DNA of 18,840 nt from positions 1 through 18,840 of the forward strand of contig CAKRRS010000054.1 of NCBI GenBank assembly GCA_934394665.1. Direction: 5' to 3'. The translations under genes were made by a program, and so were the position numbers. This stretch comes from an uncultured Acetatifactor sp. (GTDB taxonomy: Bacteria; Bacillota; Clostridia; Lachnospirales; Lachnospiraceae). The notes under the pieces were generated by a model, which had not been told where the DNA came from, made no database searches, and saw only the letters and a program-made list of their open reading frames with translations. Shown in pieces: positions 1 to 7,395 of the stretch; position 1 is the stretch's first letter, and the number at the start of each line of letters is the position of its first letter.

Positions 1-5
1 ATAAA

Positions 6-238
6 GTGACAAAAGAAGTATTCTGTACCCCGGTGTGTCATGAGGAGAGGGTATAGCGAGACAAAAGAAGCATTCTATACCCTGGTGTGTTGTAAGGAGA
101 GGGTATAGGGAGACAAAGTAAGCATTCAATACCCCAGTGTAGCGTGAGGAGAGGGTATAGGGAGACAAAGTAAGTATTTTATACCCTGCGAGATTACAAA
201 GAGAGGGTATGAATGGACAAGAAAGTCCTCTATACCCT
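6..238. repeat. 52-bp tandem array of alternating inverted 8-bp arms
   Basis: An 8-bp arm and its reverse complement alternate at a fixed 26-bp step. Arm starts are 23 (CTGTACCC), 49 (GGGTATAG), 75 (CTATACCC), 101 (GGGTATAG), 127 (CAATACCC), 153 (GGGTATAG), 179 (TTATACCC), 205 (GGGTATGA) and 230 (CTATACCC, one base early). The 52-bp units begin at 6, 58, 110, 162 and 214. The two 18-base spacers between arms are themselves conserved and differ from each other: one is GAGACAAA-rich (57-74, 109-126, 161-178), the other resembles GGTGTGT..T.AGGAGA (31-48, 83-100, 135-152). Every arm could pair with either neighbour. The period is not a multiple of three, so the array is not coding. The last unit is degenerate and the left end lies outside the window. 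Function unknown. Confidence 0.85.
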
Positions 239-311
239 GAGGCGCGGGGCGATAAAGAACTAAAAGAAACTTGGAGATTTGTTGGACGAAACAATAAGGG
301 GAAGGAGTATT

Positions 312-1091
312 ATGTTTGCAAATTATTTTGACATACAAAATCGTATTAGACACATAGAGGAAGAATTACAATACCTAGAAAACAAGGAAAAAGGGTTGCC
401 GCAAGGAGATTTGATATGTGCAAAGAATGCAGGAAGATATAAATGGTATTTTCATGACCAAAATATCACTACATATTTACCCAAGAAAGAAGTTGATCTG
501 GCAAAGAAATTAACTTTGAAAAAATATTATCGGATTCGGAAAGAAGAATTACAAAGAGAATTAGCTGCTTGTCAGATATATGTGCAAAAGGCAGACAGCA
601 AACCGGATTTGTTAGAAAAAATGTTGGATAATGTAGAATACAGTCGACTTTTGGGAGGACGGAGACTCTCGATAAAGAGAGACTTGGAAGATTGGATAAA
701 TGAAAAATATGAGAAAAACAGGAGCTATCCTGAAAATCTGATTGTAAAAGGGACGCAGGGGAAATATCTACGTTCAAAATCAGAGGCAATCATAGACAGA
801 ATTTTGTATACTAATGGAATTCCATTTCGATATGAAGATCAATTAATTCTTGAAAATGCGATTTTACATCCGGACTTCACAATCAGACATCCTAAGACAG
901 GACAGTATTTCTACTGGGAGCATTTCGGACTCATGGACAACCCGGATTATGTGACGAAAGCCTGCCAGAAAATAAAGACATATTGTGATAATGGAATTGT
1001 TCCAACGATAAACTTGATATTGACTTATGAGACAAAAGACCATCCGTTGTCCATTGATCAGGTTGAAAAAATTGTAAGAGAATATTTTTGA
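312..1091 (+). CDS. Uncharacterised protein with PD-(D/E)XK nuclease-like C-terminus
   Basis: The start at 312 is chosen because AAGGAG at 302-307 lies four bases upstream; a TTG at 279 would add 11 residues but is poorly placed. The product is 259 aa. Residues about 10-30 and 70-95 are charged, helix-rich and possibly coiled coil. The C-terminal half has the order of a restriction-endonuclease-like fold: SKSE (E158) on a helix, PDF (D188), then YWEHFG (E203-x-F with H204 following) and a Lys-rich helix (K220). This resembles E...D...E-x-K cores, but the usual lysine is not in the standard place. No signal peptide or membrane segment is seen. The gene is AT-rich and follows the repeat array by about 70 bases. 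It could be a nuclease or an inactive relative; the role is inferred only from motif order. Confidence 0.7.
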   Translation: MFANYFDIQNRIRHIEEELQYLENKEKGLPQGDLICAKNAGRYKWYFHDQNITTYLPKKEVDLAKKLTLKKYYRIRKEELQRELAACQIYVQKADSKPDLLEKMLDNVEYSRLLGGRRLSIKRDLEDWINEKYEKNRSYPENLIVKGTQGKYLRSKSEAIIDRILYTNGIPFRYEDQLILENAILHPDFTIRHPKTGQYFYWEHFGLMDNPDYVTKACQKIKTYCDNGIVPTINLILTYETKDHPLSIDQVEKIVREYF

Positions 1092-1180
1092 AAATATGGG
1101 ATGCTATGGTTATATTTCTGCTACTCTTATGTTACAATTTAGAAAATTACGCATATAAGCAGAGGAGGAATTCAGACAGA

Positions 1181-1480
1181 ATGAAACATTTGATCATTGT
1201 GAAGTTTAAAGAAAACGTATGGAATAAAGAGGATGCGGAGAGTAGAAAAATGCTTGCGGATATTCGGGAGATTTTCGACTGCACGAAACAGATTGAGGGT
1301 GTTCATGCCGTGAAGATTTATGAAAATGTGACACCCAGACCGAACCGCCATGATCTGATGATTGAGATGGAGATGGAACCGGAAGCATTGCCTGTATATG
1401 ATGCTTCAGCACCGCATCGGGAATGGAAGGCAAAATACGGCGACCTCATTCAAACGAAGACGATATTTGATTATGAATAA
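1181..1480 (+). CDS. Dabb (stress-responsive A/B barrel) domain protein
   Basis: A 99-aa protein beginning MKHLIIVKFK, the typical first beta strand of Dabb proteins, with a His and hydrophobic strand followed by an acidic helix and ending in a second strand pair (KTIFDYE). AGGAGG at 1163-1168 precedes the ATG at a slightly long spacing of 12. The frame stays open upstream to 1088, but that part encodes a hydrophobic stretch without homology-like features and would overlap the preceding gene. Dabb domains are small ferredoxin-like dimeric barrels; some act as cyclases or oxygenases, many are uncharacterised. Nothing here identifies a substrate. Confidence is good for the family and low for any function. 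Confidence 0.75.
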   Translation: MKHLIIVKFKENVWNKEDAESRKMLADIREIFDCTKQIEGVHAVKIYENVTPRPNRHDLMIEMEMEPEALPVYDASAPHREWKAKYGDLIQTKTIFDYE

Positions 1481-1497
1481 TATCCTGATGTTATAAT
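1467..1497 (+). promoter_or_regulatory. Putative sigma-A promoter upstream of the GNAT-Nudix pair
   Basis: TTGATT at 1467-1472 and a perfect TATAAT at 1492-1497 preceded by TG at 1489-1490 (extended -10). The spacer is 19 bases, longer than ideal, which the TG extension can offset. It would give a leader of roughly 110 bases before the gene at 1614. Confidence 0.4.
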
Positions 1498-1613
1498 TCG
1501 GTTTGAATGGAAGGAAGCGATGATATGCGCAAGCCTGAAGAGAAAAAGCAGATAGGAAATTCAAGAAGAAAAGTAACAAGGAAATGTTAGGAAAACAATA
1601 GGGGGATATCAAC

Positions 1614-2135
1614 ATGGAGGATATTTGCATCAAAGAAGCTCGCCCTGAAGACGCAGCGCAGCTGATCGCATTTCTTCAAAAGGTAGGCGGAGAAACGGAT
1701 AATCTGTCTTTTGGAAAAGAAGGATTGCCGATCACGGTAGAGAGCGAGGAGGCATTTCTTCGGAATGTAATAAGTGATGAGCATTCCGTGTACTATCTGG
1801 CATGGAAAGATGGAGAAATCGTCGGAGATGCCAGCTTGAATGGCTTCCCGAGACGGATGAGCCACCGGGCGGAATTCGGAGTCTCAGTGGCAAAGTCTGA
1901 ATGGGGCAGAGGCATCGGAAGTGCATTGCTGCAGAAAATCATAGAGTATGCCAAAACGCATGGGGTAGAAATGATCAGCCTGGAAGTTCGGAGTGATAAT
2001 AAGCGAGCAATTCATGTCTATGAAAAATTTGGTTTTCGCAAGATTGGAACCTCACCGGCGTATTTTAAGATTGACGGAGAATATTTTGATTTTGACCTGA
2101 TGGTACTGGATCTCAGATCGGATGGAAACATATGA
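1614..2135 (+). CDS. GNAT family N-acetyltransferase
   Basis: A 173-aa protein of the GCN5-related acetyltransferase fold, which transfers an acetyl group from acetyl-CoA to an amine. Motif A, the pyrophosphate-binding loop, is EWGRGIGSALL at residues 96-106, on strand FGVSVAKS. Motif B follows as NKRAIHVYEKFGF (129-141), with the Tyr often used as general acid. The length is normal for a single GNAT domain. An AGGGGG ribosome binding site stands about eight bases before the ATG. The stop lies 22 bases before the Nudix start, so the two are probably co-transcribed. The substrate cannot be predicted; amino-terminal, small-amine and antibiotic acetylation are all possible. Confidence 0.88.
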   Translation: MEDICIKEARPEDAAQLIAFLQKVGGETDNLSFGKEGLPITVESEEAFLRNVISDEHSVYYLAWKDGEIVGDASLNGFPRRMSHRAEFGVSVAKSEWGRGIGSALLQKIIEYAKTHGVEMISLEVRSDNKRAIHVYEKFGFRKIGTSPAYFKIDGEYFDFDLMVLDLRSDGNI

Positions 2136-2157
2136 AAATACAAAGGAGACACAAATC

Positions 2158-2715
2158 ATGGAATTATTTGATGTCGTGGATGAACACGGAACACCCACAG
2201 GAGAAATCATAGAACGCACCGAGGCGCATGAAAAAGGTATTCGCCACAGAACGGCGCATATCTGGGTCGCTAGAAAGCTGGACGGAAAAGTACAGCTTCT
2301 GTTACAGAAACGATCCGCGGAAAAAGACAGTTTTCCGGGAAGGTTCGATACATCTTCTGCCGGGCATATTCAGGCAGGAGATGAGCCAAAGGAATCCGCA
2401 ATCAGGGAACTGCGGGAAGAACTGGGGATTGAGGCACAGGAATCGCAACTGCAATTCGCCGGATGCTTTCACATCAAATACGAAAAGGAATTTCATGGGA
2501 AAATGTTCCGGGATAATGAAGTATCCTTTGTCTATATGTATACGGAACCGGTGGATGTAAGTATCCTGACACTTCAGAAAGAAGAAGTGGAGTGCGTGGA
2601 ATGGTTCGATATGGAGGAGCTTGACCGGGCACTGCAGCCGCCCAGAGATCACAAATTCTGTGTTCCGTCAGAGGGATTTCAAATCGCAAAAAAGTGGTGT
2701 GAATGTAATCTGTGA
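2158..2715 (+). CDS. Nudix hydrolase, isopentenyl-diphosphate isomerase-like subgroup
   Basis: A 185-aa Nudix protein. The start at 2158 has AAAGGAG at 2142-2148, nine bases upstream; an in-frame ATG at 2122 would overlap the previous gene and lacks a site. The N-terminus (ELFDVVDEHGTPTGE, then RTEAHEKGIRHRTAHIWV) is typical of the IDI/YfcD-like group. The Nudix box spans residues 69-91: G69-x5-D75, then RELREELGI (83-91) with metal ligands E84, E87 and E88. Asp replaces the usual first Glu of the box, a common variant in this group. Such enzymes hydrolyse nucleoside or other diphosphate-linked substrates; the substrate is not predictable here. Likely co-expressed with the acetyltransferase upstream. 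Confidence 0.88.
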   Translation: MELFDVVDEHGTPTGEIIERTEAHEKGIRHRTAHIWVARKLDGKVQLLLQKRSAEKDSFPGRFDTSSAGHIQAGDEPKESAIRELREELGIEAQESQLQFAGCFHIKYEKEFHGKMFRDNEVSFVYMYTEPVDVSILTLQKEEVECVEWFDMEELDRALQPPRDHKFCVPSEGFQIAKKWCECNL

Positions 2716-2859
2716 ATACTGCTTCTCTTATTTATATATAGTCCTCAGGGATGGCAGGACAGCTTAACCGGGGAAAGAAATGATGTATGAAATGAGATAA
2801 GAAGAGAAGCGTGAAGCAAAATGGAGAGAAGCAAAGTGCTGTTGACAGGGGTGGAAAAT

Positions 2860-3312
2860 ATGGAAATAGAATACAGAAAACTGACTGAAGATGACTTGGA
2901 TATATTTATTGAAATGAGGATCCATCAGCTGATAGAAGAAGGTGCAAAGGAAGATATTGATTTAAAACCGGCATTGCGTGATTACTATCACAGACACATG
3001 GCAGACGGTACATTTGTATCCTGGATCGCTGTAGATCATGGTAAGATTATCGGTACAAGCGGAATGTCATTTGTGGAAAAACCGCCGTATTTTGGATGCC
3101 CCAGTGGAAAGATGGGACTTTTATCCAGTATGTTTACGAACCCTGATTACAGAAGAATGGGAATCGCAAGAGAACTTTTGCACAGAGTGGTGGAAGAAGC
3201 CGGAAATTATGGCTGCGGAACCGTACAGATCACTGCTTCGGATATGGGAGTGAAATTATACACAGCGTACGGTTTTGTTCATAATAACAACTTTATGCAA
3301 TACAAACTGTGA
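2860..3312 (+). CDS. GNAT family N-acetyltransferase
   Basis: A 150-aa GNAT protein that starts MEIEYRKLTEDD. The ATG at 2860 is preferred because AGGGGTGG (2847-2854) sits five bases upstream; an in-frame ATG at 2821 would add 13 residues and has no clear site. The acetyl-CoA loop is RRMGIAREL at residues 98-106, after the strand LLSSMFTNPDY, and the C-terminal part has the usual VKLYTAYGF motif (131-139). It is not closely alike to the acetyltransferase at 1614, so a recent duplication is unlikely. It is followed by a strong terminator. Substrate unknown. Confidence 0.87.
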   Translation: MEIEYRKLTEDDLDIFIEMRIHQLIEEGAKEDIDLKPALRDYYHRHMADGTFVSWIAVDHGKIIGTSGMSFVEKPPYFGCPSGKMGLLSSMFTNPDYRRMGIARELLHRVVEEAGNYGCGTVQITASDMGVKLYTAYGFVHNNNFMQYKL

Positions 3313-3364
3313 GACAGTAAGTGGAGAAGATTTTGTATCCCAAATATGTCTGTTACAACTATAA

Positions 3365-3406
3365 AAAGGAACTGCTCCTTTATGTGAGGGCAGTTCCTTT
3401 ATTATA
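3365..3406. terminator. Intrinsic terminator, probably bidirectional
   Basis: AAAGGAACTGC (3365-3375) pairs with GCAGTTCCTTT (3390-3400). The stem can be extended by two more pairs inward, and T-rich tails stand on both sides. It ends the plus-strand gene group and may also stop minus-strand transcription coming from the lipoprotein gene. Confidence 0.85.
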
Positions 3407-3470
3407 AGTCTACATATCGTATTTTACTTCCCGTTCATGGGTTGTAGTGTTTGCTAATGGGCAAGGCTCA

Positions 3471-3526
3471 TGATATCACGATTCGCATCTTCGATGCTCT
3501 ACGCTGCTTTGCAGCTATCGTGATCA
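3471..3526. repeat. Three-way-junction palindromic element
   Basis: The outer stem ATCACGAT (3475-3482) pairs with ATCGTGAT (3517-3524); TGAT/TCA outside extends it with a two-base bulge. Inside are two perfect 5-bp hairpins, GCATC-TTC-GATGC (3485-3497) and GCTGC-TTT-GCAGC (3503-3515). A further hairpin, CACGC/GCGTG, follows near 3543-3554. This resembles palindromic intergenic repeats, or a small structured RNA. It lies in the 260-base gap between two convergent genes, downstream of the lipoprotein gene, and has no believable coding content. Confidence 0.6.
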
Positions 3527-3573
3527 AATCGCAGGTCGTCCATCACGCAGGCGTGTTGACTATCTTGCGCTCA

Positions 3574-4410
3574 TTATTTTACAGTTACGGAAGTGATGTG
3601 AGGGTTCACACCTTCGTACCAGTACAGGAAACCTTCCATATCAACGGTGTCACCGATCTTCAGATTCTTCACTGCATTGTAAACATCGGTGGTGTTGTCG
3701 CACAGATAAGACTCAACGGTGAAGGTATAGGTCTGACCGTTCAGGGATACGTTGAAGTACAGGTCGTTGCCGTCTTCGCCGGAACCGTCCCAGTTGTACA
3801 GGAAAGCAACATCGTTGCCGTCAGCGTCCTGACCTGCAGCTTCTACGGTCATGCCGTTGAATGCTACGAACTGGTTCTGGTAGTTGATCAGATCATCGGT
3901 ACCCAGCAGGTCGGTAACATCGGTAACGGGTGCGATATAGCTGCCGTCTTCGATTTCGAAGGTAGCGCCTTCAGCGATTTCCACTTCACCGGACCACTCG
4001 GTCTTATAACCGGTTACTTTGATCTTGGTACCGGGAACAAGCTTTGCGTAATCATCTTCGGAACATACTGCGTTGTAGATGAAGTAAGCACCATCCTGAT
4101 CCTGGGTGTACAGGGTAGCTTTATCTTCCCACCAGGACTGCTTTGCCTGAACATAAGCTTCGATCACAACCTCAGAGTCAAGGTCAGCGGCAACATACTC
4201 ATCGTAAGTCATAACGCCTTCAGACTTCTCATCGACAACTGCTTCGGTAGCAACAGCTTCTGTGGTAGCAGCAGCCTCGGTAGTAGCGGCAGCTTCTGTG
4301 GTGGCAGCAGCGGTAGAATCAGCTGCAACGTCTGCGTTGCTGTTTCCGCATGCAGCGAGAGACAGAACGAGAGACAGAGCCATGGTTAATGCAAGTGTCT
4401 TCTTTTTCAT
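3574..4410 (-). CDS. Secreted lipoprotein with OB-fold-like domains
   Basis: A 278-aa predicted lipoprotein. The signal peptide (MKKKTLALTMALSLVLS) ends in lipobox LAAC, so C21 would be lipidated after export and the protein held on the outer face of the membrane. An Ala/Thr/Glu linker follows (about residues 30-60) with three AATTEA repeats, a common spacer in clostridial lipoproteins. The remainder is acidic and beta-rich, with two similar segments (about 70-150 and 165-278) carrying patterns such as VVIEAYVQA, GTKIKVTGY and IGDTVDMEGF that look like OB-fold strands. The family was not identified and no enzymatic motif is seen. It has its own promoter and a leader with several hairpins. GGAGG stands eight bases before the ATG. 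Confidence 0.85.
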   Translation of the reverse strand: MKKKTLALTMALSLVLSLAACGNSNADVAADSTAAATTEAAATTEAAATTEAVATEAVVDEKSEGVMTYDEYVAADLDSEVVIEAYVQAKQSWWEDKATLYTQDQDGAYFIYNAVCSEDDYAKLVPGTKIKVTGYKTEWSGEVEIAEGATFEIEDGSYIAPVTDVTDLLGTDDLINYQNQFVAFNGMTVEAAGQDADGNDVAFLYNWDGSGEDGNDLYFNVSLNGQTYTFTVESYLCDNTTDVYNAVKNLKIGDTVDMEGFLYWYEGVNPHITSVTVK

Positions 4411-4432
4411 AATAATCCTCCATTCCAGCGCT

Positions 4433-4505
4433 TATGACAGCGCTATGGGTCTGTGCATTCACACAGACATCTCCTCAATTTATCCGGTGCCTGAGACACC
4501 GAACA
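4433..4505 (-). promoter_or_regulatory. Structured leader of the lipoprotein mRNA
   Basis: The leader holds consecutive hairpins: CGGTG/CACCG near 4484-4500, GTCTGTG-CATTCA-CACAGAC (4450-4469) and two AGCGCT boxes near 4428-4445 just before the ribosome binding site. Hairpins this close to the GGAGG could affect translation or mRNA stability. No known riboswitch class was recognised. Confidence 0.4.
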
Positions 4506-4510
4506 GTTCC

Positions 4511-4538
4511 ATTATACCCAAAATACAGGAGAAATCAA
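4511..4538 (-). promoter_or_regulatory. Sigma-A promoter of the lipoprotein gene
   Basis: Read on the minus strand: -35 TTGATT (4533-4538), a 16-base spacer and a perfect -10 TATAAT (4511-4516). The predicted start near 4505 gives a leader of about 95 bases before the ATG at 4410. Confidence 0.7.
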
Positions 4539-4558
4539 TCTTTTTATGACAGGATGCA

Positions 4559-4622
4559 GGAATCCCAAGGCTAAAATCTTTTTGCAAGCGACTTGCAAGG
4601 GGATTTTCAACCTTGGGATCCG
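4559..4622. repeat. Nested long hairpin, function unknown
   Basis: ATCCCAAGG (4562-4570) pairs with CCTTGGGAT (4611-4619). Inside it AAAATC (4573-4578) pairs with GATTTT (4602-4607), and inside that TTGCAAG (4582-4588) pairs with CTTGCAA (4592-4598). The 400-base gap 4411-4810 contains this element, the lipoprotein promoter and leader, and a 7-bp hairpin ACTTCTT/AAGAAGT (4644-4660). There is no poly-T run beside the nested hairpin on either strand, so it is not a classical terminator. The rest of the gap, 4661-4810, shows nothing recognisable. Confidence 0.6.
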
Positions 4623-4810
4623 ATAAAATGTGAATAATTATTTACTTCTTGCAAAGAAGTGTGTACGGCAAGTCTTCCTGTGAAAATCGAAAACATGCAT
4701 GCAATGTAGTATAGCCGTCGGCACTAAATAAATGGATGCCGGAAAGATACCTTGGATGGTAAAAGGACGATAAAAGCGCATAGCGTGGAACAATCCGGTA
4801 TCATAGAGGG

Positions 4811-6412
4811 TCATGAATTTCTCTTTCTATTCTTAATATAGTCGTGAAATACATACACCAGAATCAACACCCAGGTAACAGCCAGCACACCTAACAGGAT
4901 CACAGAAGCCTTAGGCAGAGGACCCAGTTCCTTTTTCCCAAAGGAAGCATCACTTCCCTGACCGAGGCGGTACAGGCTTTCCACATCGCTGTAGAGCTTC
5001 TGCATATAGGTATCATCCACAGTCTCTTTTCGTCTGGTGGATTTCACCACGTTTTCAATCAGTTGTCCGGCGGCATCACGTAAGGATGCGGAGCCGTTGA
5101 AGACAGGAGTGACAAAGGTGCTGTCCACATGGTCGAGTAACAGTTTGGAGGCCGCAATCTTGACGGCATAGTGGGTGTTGTTGTCCTCACCGATGCGTGC
5201 CAGGTAATCCTGATATTCGGCGGAATTCTGCGCCTTGGAAGTTACGGGGACATACCCTTCGGTCTCGGAATATGCGATTTGTACATCATTGGTCAGCAGA
5301 TACTGGGCAAAGAGCCATGATGCCAGCACTTCCTGAGAGTCCGATTTATTAAAGACGCAGACGGAAGGTCCCTGGGAGATCATTTCCGGATGCTCCGTGT
5401 CAAACTGTGGGATCATGCGTACAGCGGTCTCGAAAGGTACGAGAGAGTCCTCACTGATATCCGACAGGGGAGCGTCCGTACCCATCCAGGTGGCACCGGC
5501 GGTGGAGTCGATCGCGAAAATACATTGTCCGGCATTCAGGAAGTTCGCAGGATAGCCGGAGATCTTAAAGGTGGAAAAGGCACCGCTTTTTACATGACCG
5601 GCGATACCGTACAGCAGATCTGTGGTGGTATCGTTGAACAGTTCAATTGTACCGTCATCTTTGGAGTATCCCGCACCTTTCTGCTTCAACATCTGGATCA
5701 TCATATTGTCGGTGGACTTATAGATAAACGGAATCAGCACGTTCTGACCGTTGACGACATAGGTACCGTCTGCATTCTGTGCCGTAGCAGCCTCGGAAAC
5801 CTCCCAGATGAAATCCCAGGTCAGGACATCCGGCAGAGTATACCCCAAAGCTTCCACATAAGTCTCGTTCACATAGCAGGCCTCGGTAGACCGCATGTAA
5901 GGCACGGCGTAATGACTGCCACCGATGGCACATTCCTCCAGAAACTGCGGAATAATTTCTTCTCTTGTGGGACCGTCATAAGCAAGCTCACTGCCCCCCA
6001 GACCGTATTTTTCATCCGCAAACAGGTCATCTAACGGAACCACGGTATTTTGTCCGGTGAGGTAGGTCGCAATATGATCCGGATAAGTGATGCAGACATT
6101 CGGCGTCGTATTGGTGGAAATATTGGTGATTACGTCATTGTAGATCTTGCCGTAATCCGTATACAGGTTCAGATTAACAGTAATATTGGGATATAGAGCC
6201 TCAAAATCCGAGATGGCTTTTTTGTAAATATCCGTCTGGGTTTTGTTGGTATCATTTTTCGCCCAGAAGGTGATCTCGTAATTTCTTGAAGTATCGAATT
6301 CCTCCGGAACGATAAACTCCGGAAGCCCCTTGGAGCCGTGGCAGCCGGTCAGGGACAGAGACAGACAGCCCGTGGCAAAAATAAGTGCCAGCTTTTTGGA
6401 AAATCGACTCAT
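4811..6412 (-). CDS. Sugar ABC transporter substrate-binding lipoprotein
   Basis: A 533-aa family-1 extracellular solute-binding protein, last gene of the importer operon. The lipobox LTGC gives lipidated C24. The mature part has the usual opening YEITFWAKND, then ALYPNITVNL and the periplasmic-binding fold to about residue 450. Unusually, residues 502-522 form a strong hydrophobic segment followed by HDYIKNRKR, so the C-terminus seems to be a second membrane anchor with a cytosolic basic tail; this accounts for the length above the usual 420-450. Its ATG overlaps the permease stop by four bases, and AGAGGAGG precedes it. It would capture an oligosaccharide, probably an alpha-glucoside judging from the nearby GH13 enzyme; that is inference. 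Confidence 0.93.
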   Translation of the reverse strand: MSRFSKKLALIFATGCLSLSLTGCHGSKGLPEFIVPEEFDTSRNYEITFWAKNDTNKTQTDIYKKAISDFEALYPNITVNLNLYTDYGKIYNDVITNISTNTTPNVCITYPDHIATYLTGQNTVVPLDDLFADEKYGLGGSELAYDGPTREEIIPQFLEECAIGGSHYAVPYMRSTEACYVNETYVEALGYTLPDVLTWDFIWEVSEAATAQNADGTYVVNGQNVLIPFIYKSTDNMMIQMLKQKGAGYSKDDGTIELFNDTTTDLLYGIAGHVKSGAFSTFKISGYPANFLNAGQCIFAIDSTAGATWMGTDAPLSDISEDSLVPFETAVRMIPQFDTEHPEMISQGPSVCVFNKSDSQEVLASWLFAQYLLTNDVQIAYSETEGYVPVTSKAQNSAEYQDYLARIGEDNNTHYAVKIAASKLLLDHVDSTFVTPVFNGSASLRDAAGQLIENVVKSTRRKETVDDTYMQKLYSDVESLYRLGQGSDASFGKKELGPLPKASVILLGVLAVTWVLILVYVFHDYIKNRKRNS

Positions 6413-7377
6413 CCTTTGGTACCTCCTCTGGCAACGCCTGCCATGACTTTTTTACGGAATACGAGGAACAATACGACCAGTGGAACGGAGATCACAACGA
6501 CCGCCGCCATCATGGCGGGAATGTTCTCACGGCCGAAACCGTTCTCACGGATCTCCTGGATACCGTTGGATACCAGATAATAGTTTGGATCATCGGTGAT
6601 CAGACGGGGCCATACATAAGAGTTCCAGCATTCGATGACCTTCAGGATCACGATGGTGATCAGGGTCGGTTTACAGATCGGCACCATGACCTTACGCAGG
6701 TAACGCAGATCGGAAGTGCCGTCTACTTTTGCTGCGTAATACAGCTCATCCGGGATCTGTGCGAAGTTCTCTCTGAGCAGGTAGATGTAAAATACGCTGG
6801 TCACGGAAGGCAGGATCAGACCGGTGAAGGTGTTGCGCAGATCCAGATTCGTGATCGTGGTAAAATTCGTGATGACGACCAGCTCGTTTGGAATCATCAT
6901 CAGGGATAAAAATAAGGTAAAGATCAGATCTTTTCCGGCAAAGTCAAGCCTTGCAAAAGCAAAAGCCGCCAGTGTGATGACCACCAGCATGATGGCAGTG
7001 GTGACCACCGTGAAAAATAAAGTGTTCCACAGGTATCTTCCCAGAGAAACGGTGGTAAAAGCATCCACGTAGTTCTGCAGAGTGGGAGACAGCGTGAAAA
7101 ACTTCGGAATGTATTCTGCGTTGTAGGAGCCGTAGCTTTTGACGGAAGTCAGCACCATCCAGTAAAAAGGAAACAGTACGATCAGCGCCCACAGACATAG
7201 GAAAAAGTAGATGACGGTATTCCGGATGTTGTTCCGGACGTGCGTCCTTTTTTCTATTTTTTCATAGTTCGATATGTTATTGGATACGTTACGATTCGAT
7301 ATCTGGGTATCAGACTTTTTGCTGTCACTTACACTTTTACCATTTGAATCGAATGCCTGATTCGATAAATTCGTCAT
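6409..7377 (-). CDS. Carbohydrate ABC transporter permease, MalG-like
   Basis: A 322-aa inner-membrane permease of the MalG/UgpE type. Six hydrophobic segments start at about residue 55 (VIYFFLCLWALIVLFPFYW). The EAA loop, which contacts the ATPase, reads YYAAKVDGTSDLRYLRKVMV in the second half. The N-terminal 45 residues are a Ser/Asn-rich cytosolic extension, longer than usual for the family. The ATG at 7377 is taken as start: GGAGG (7388-7392) lies ten bases away. A TTG at 7383 is possible with a four-base spacing. It follows the other permease by 18 bases and overlaps the binding protein, so the operon is tight. Confidence 0.93.
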   Translation of the reverse strand: MTNLSNQAFDSNGKSVSDSKKSDTQISNRNVSNNISNYEKIEKRTHVRNNIRNTVIYFFLCLWALIVLFPFYWMVLTSVKSYGSYNAEYIPKFFTLSPTLQNYVDAFTTVSLGRYLWNTLFFTVVTTAIMLVVITLAAFAFARLDFAGKDLIFTLFLSLMMIPNELVVITNFTTITNLDLRNTFTGLILPSVTSVFYIYLLRENFAQIPDELYYAAKVDGTSDLRYLRKVMVPICKPTLITIVILKVIECWNSYVWPRLITDDPNYYLVSNGIQEIRENGFGRENIPAMMAAVVVISVPLVVLFLVFRKKVMAGVARGGTKG

Positions 7378-7395
7378 AAACAAGATGCCTCCTTC

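Noticed and set aside
6..238. CRISPR array
   Set aside because: The repeated arm is only 8 bp and alternates in orientation, the spacers are conserved rather than unique, and no cas genes are present.
3451..4389. Long plus-strand open frame of 312 codons
   Set aside because: It is antisense to the lipoprotein gene, whose signal peptide, lipobox, promoter and ribosome binding site are clear; the antisense product is low in complexity and has no family features.
5390..6034. Plus-strand open frame opposite the binding-protein gene
   Set aside because: No ribosome binding site, no recognisable motif, and it lies fully inside a confident gene.
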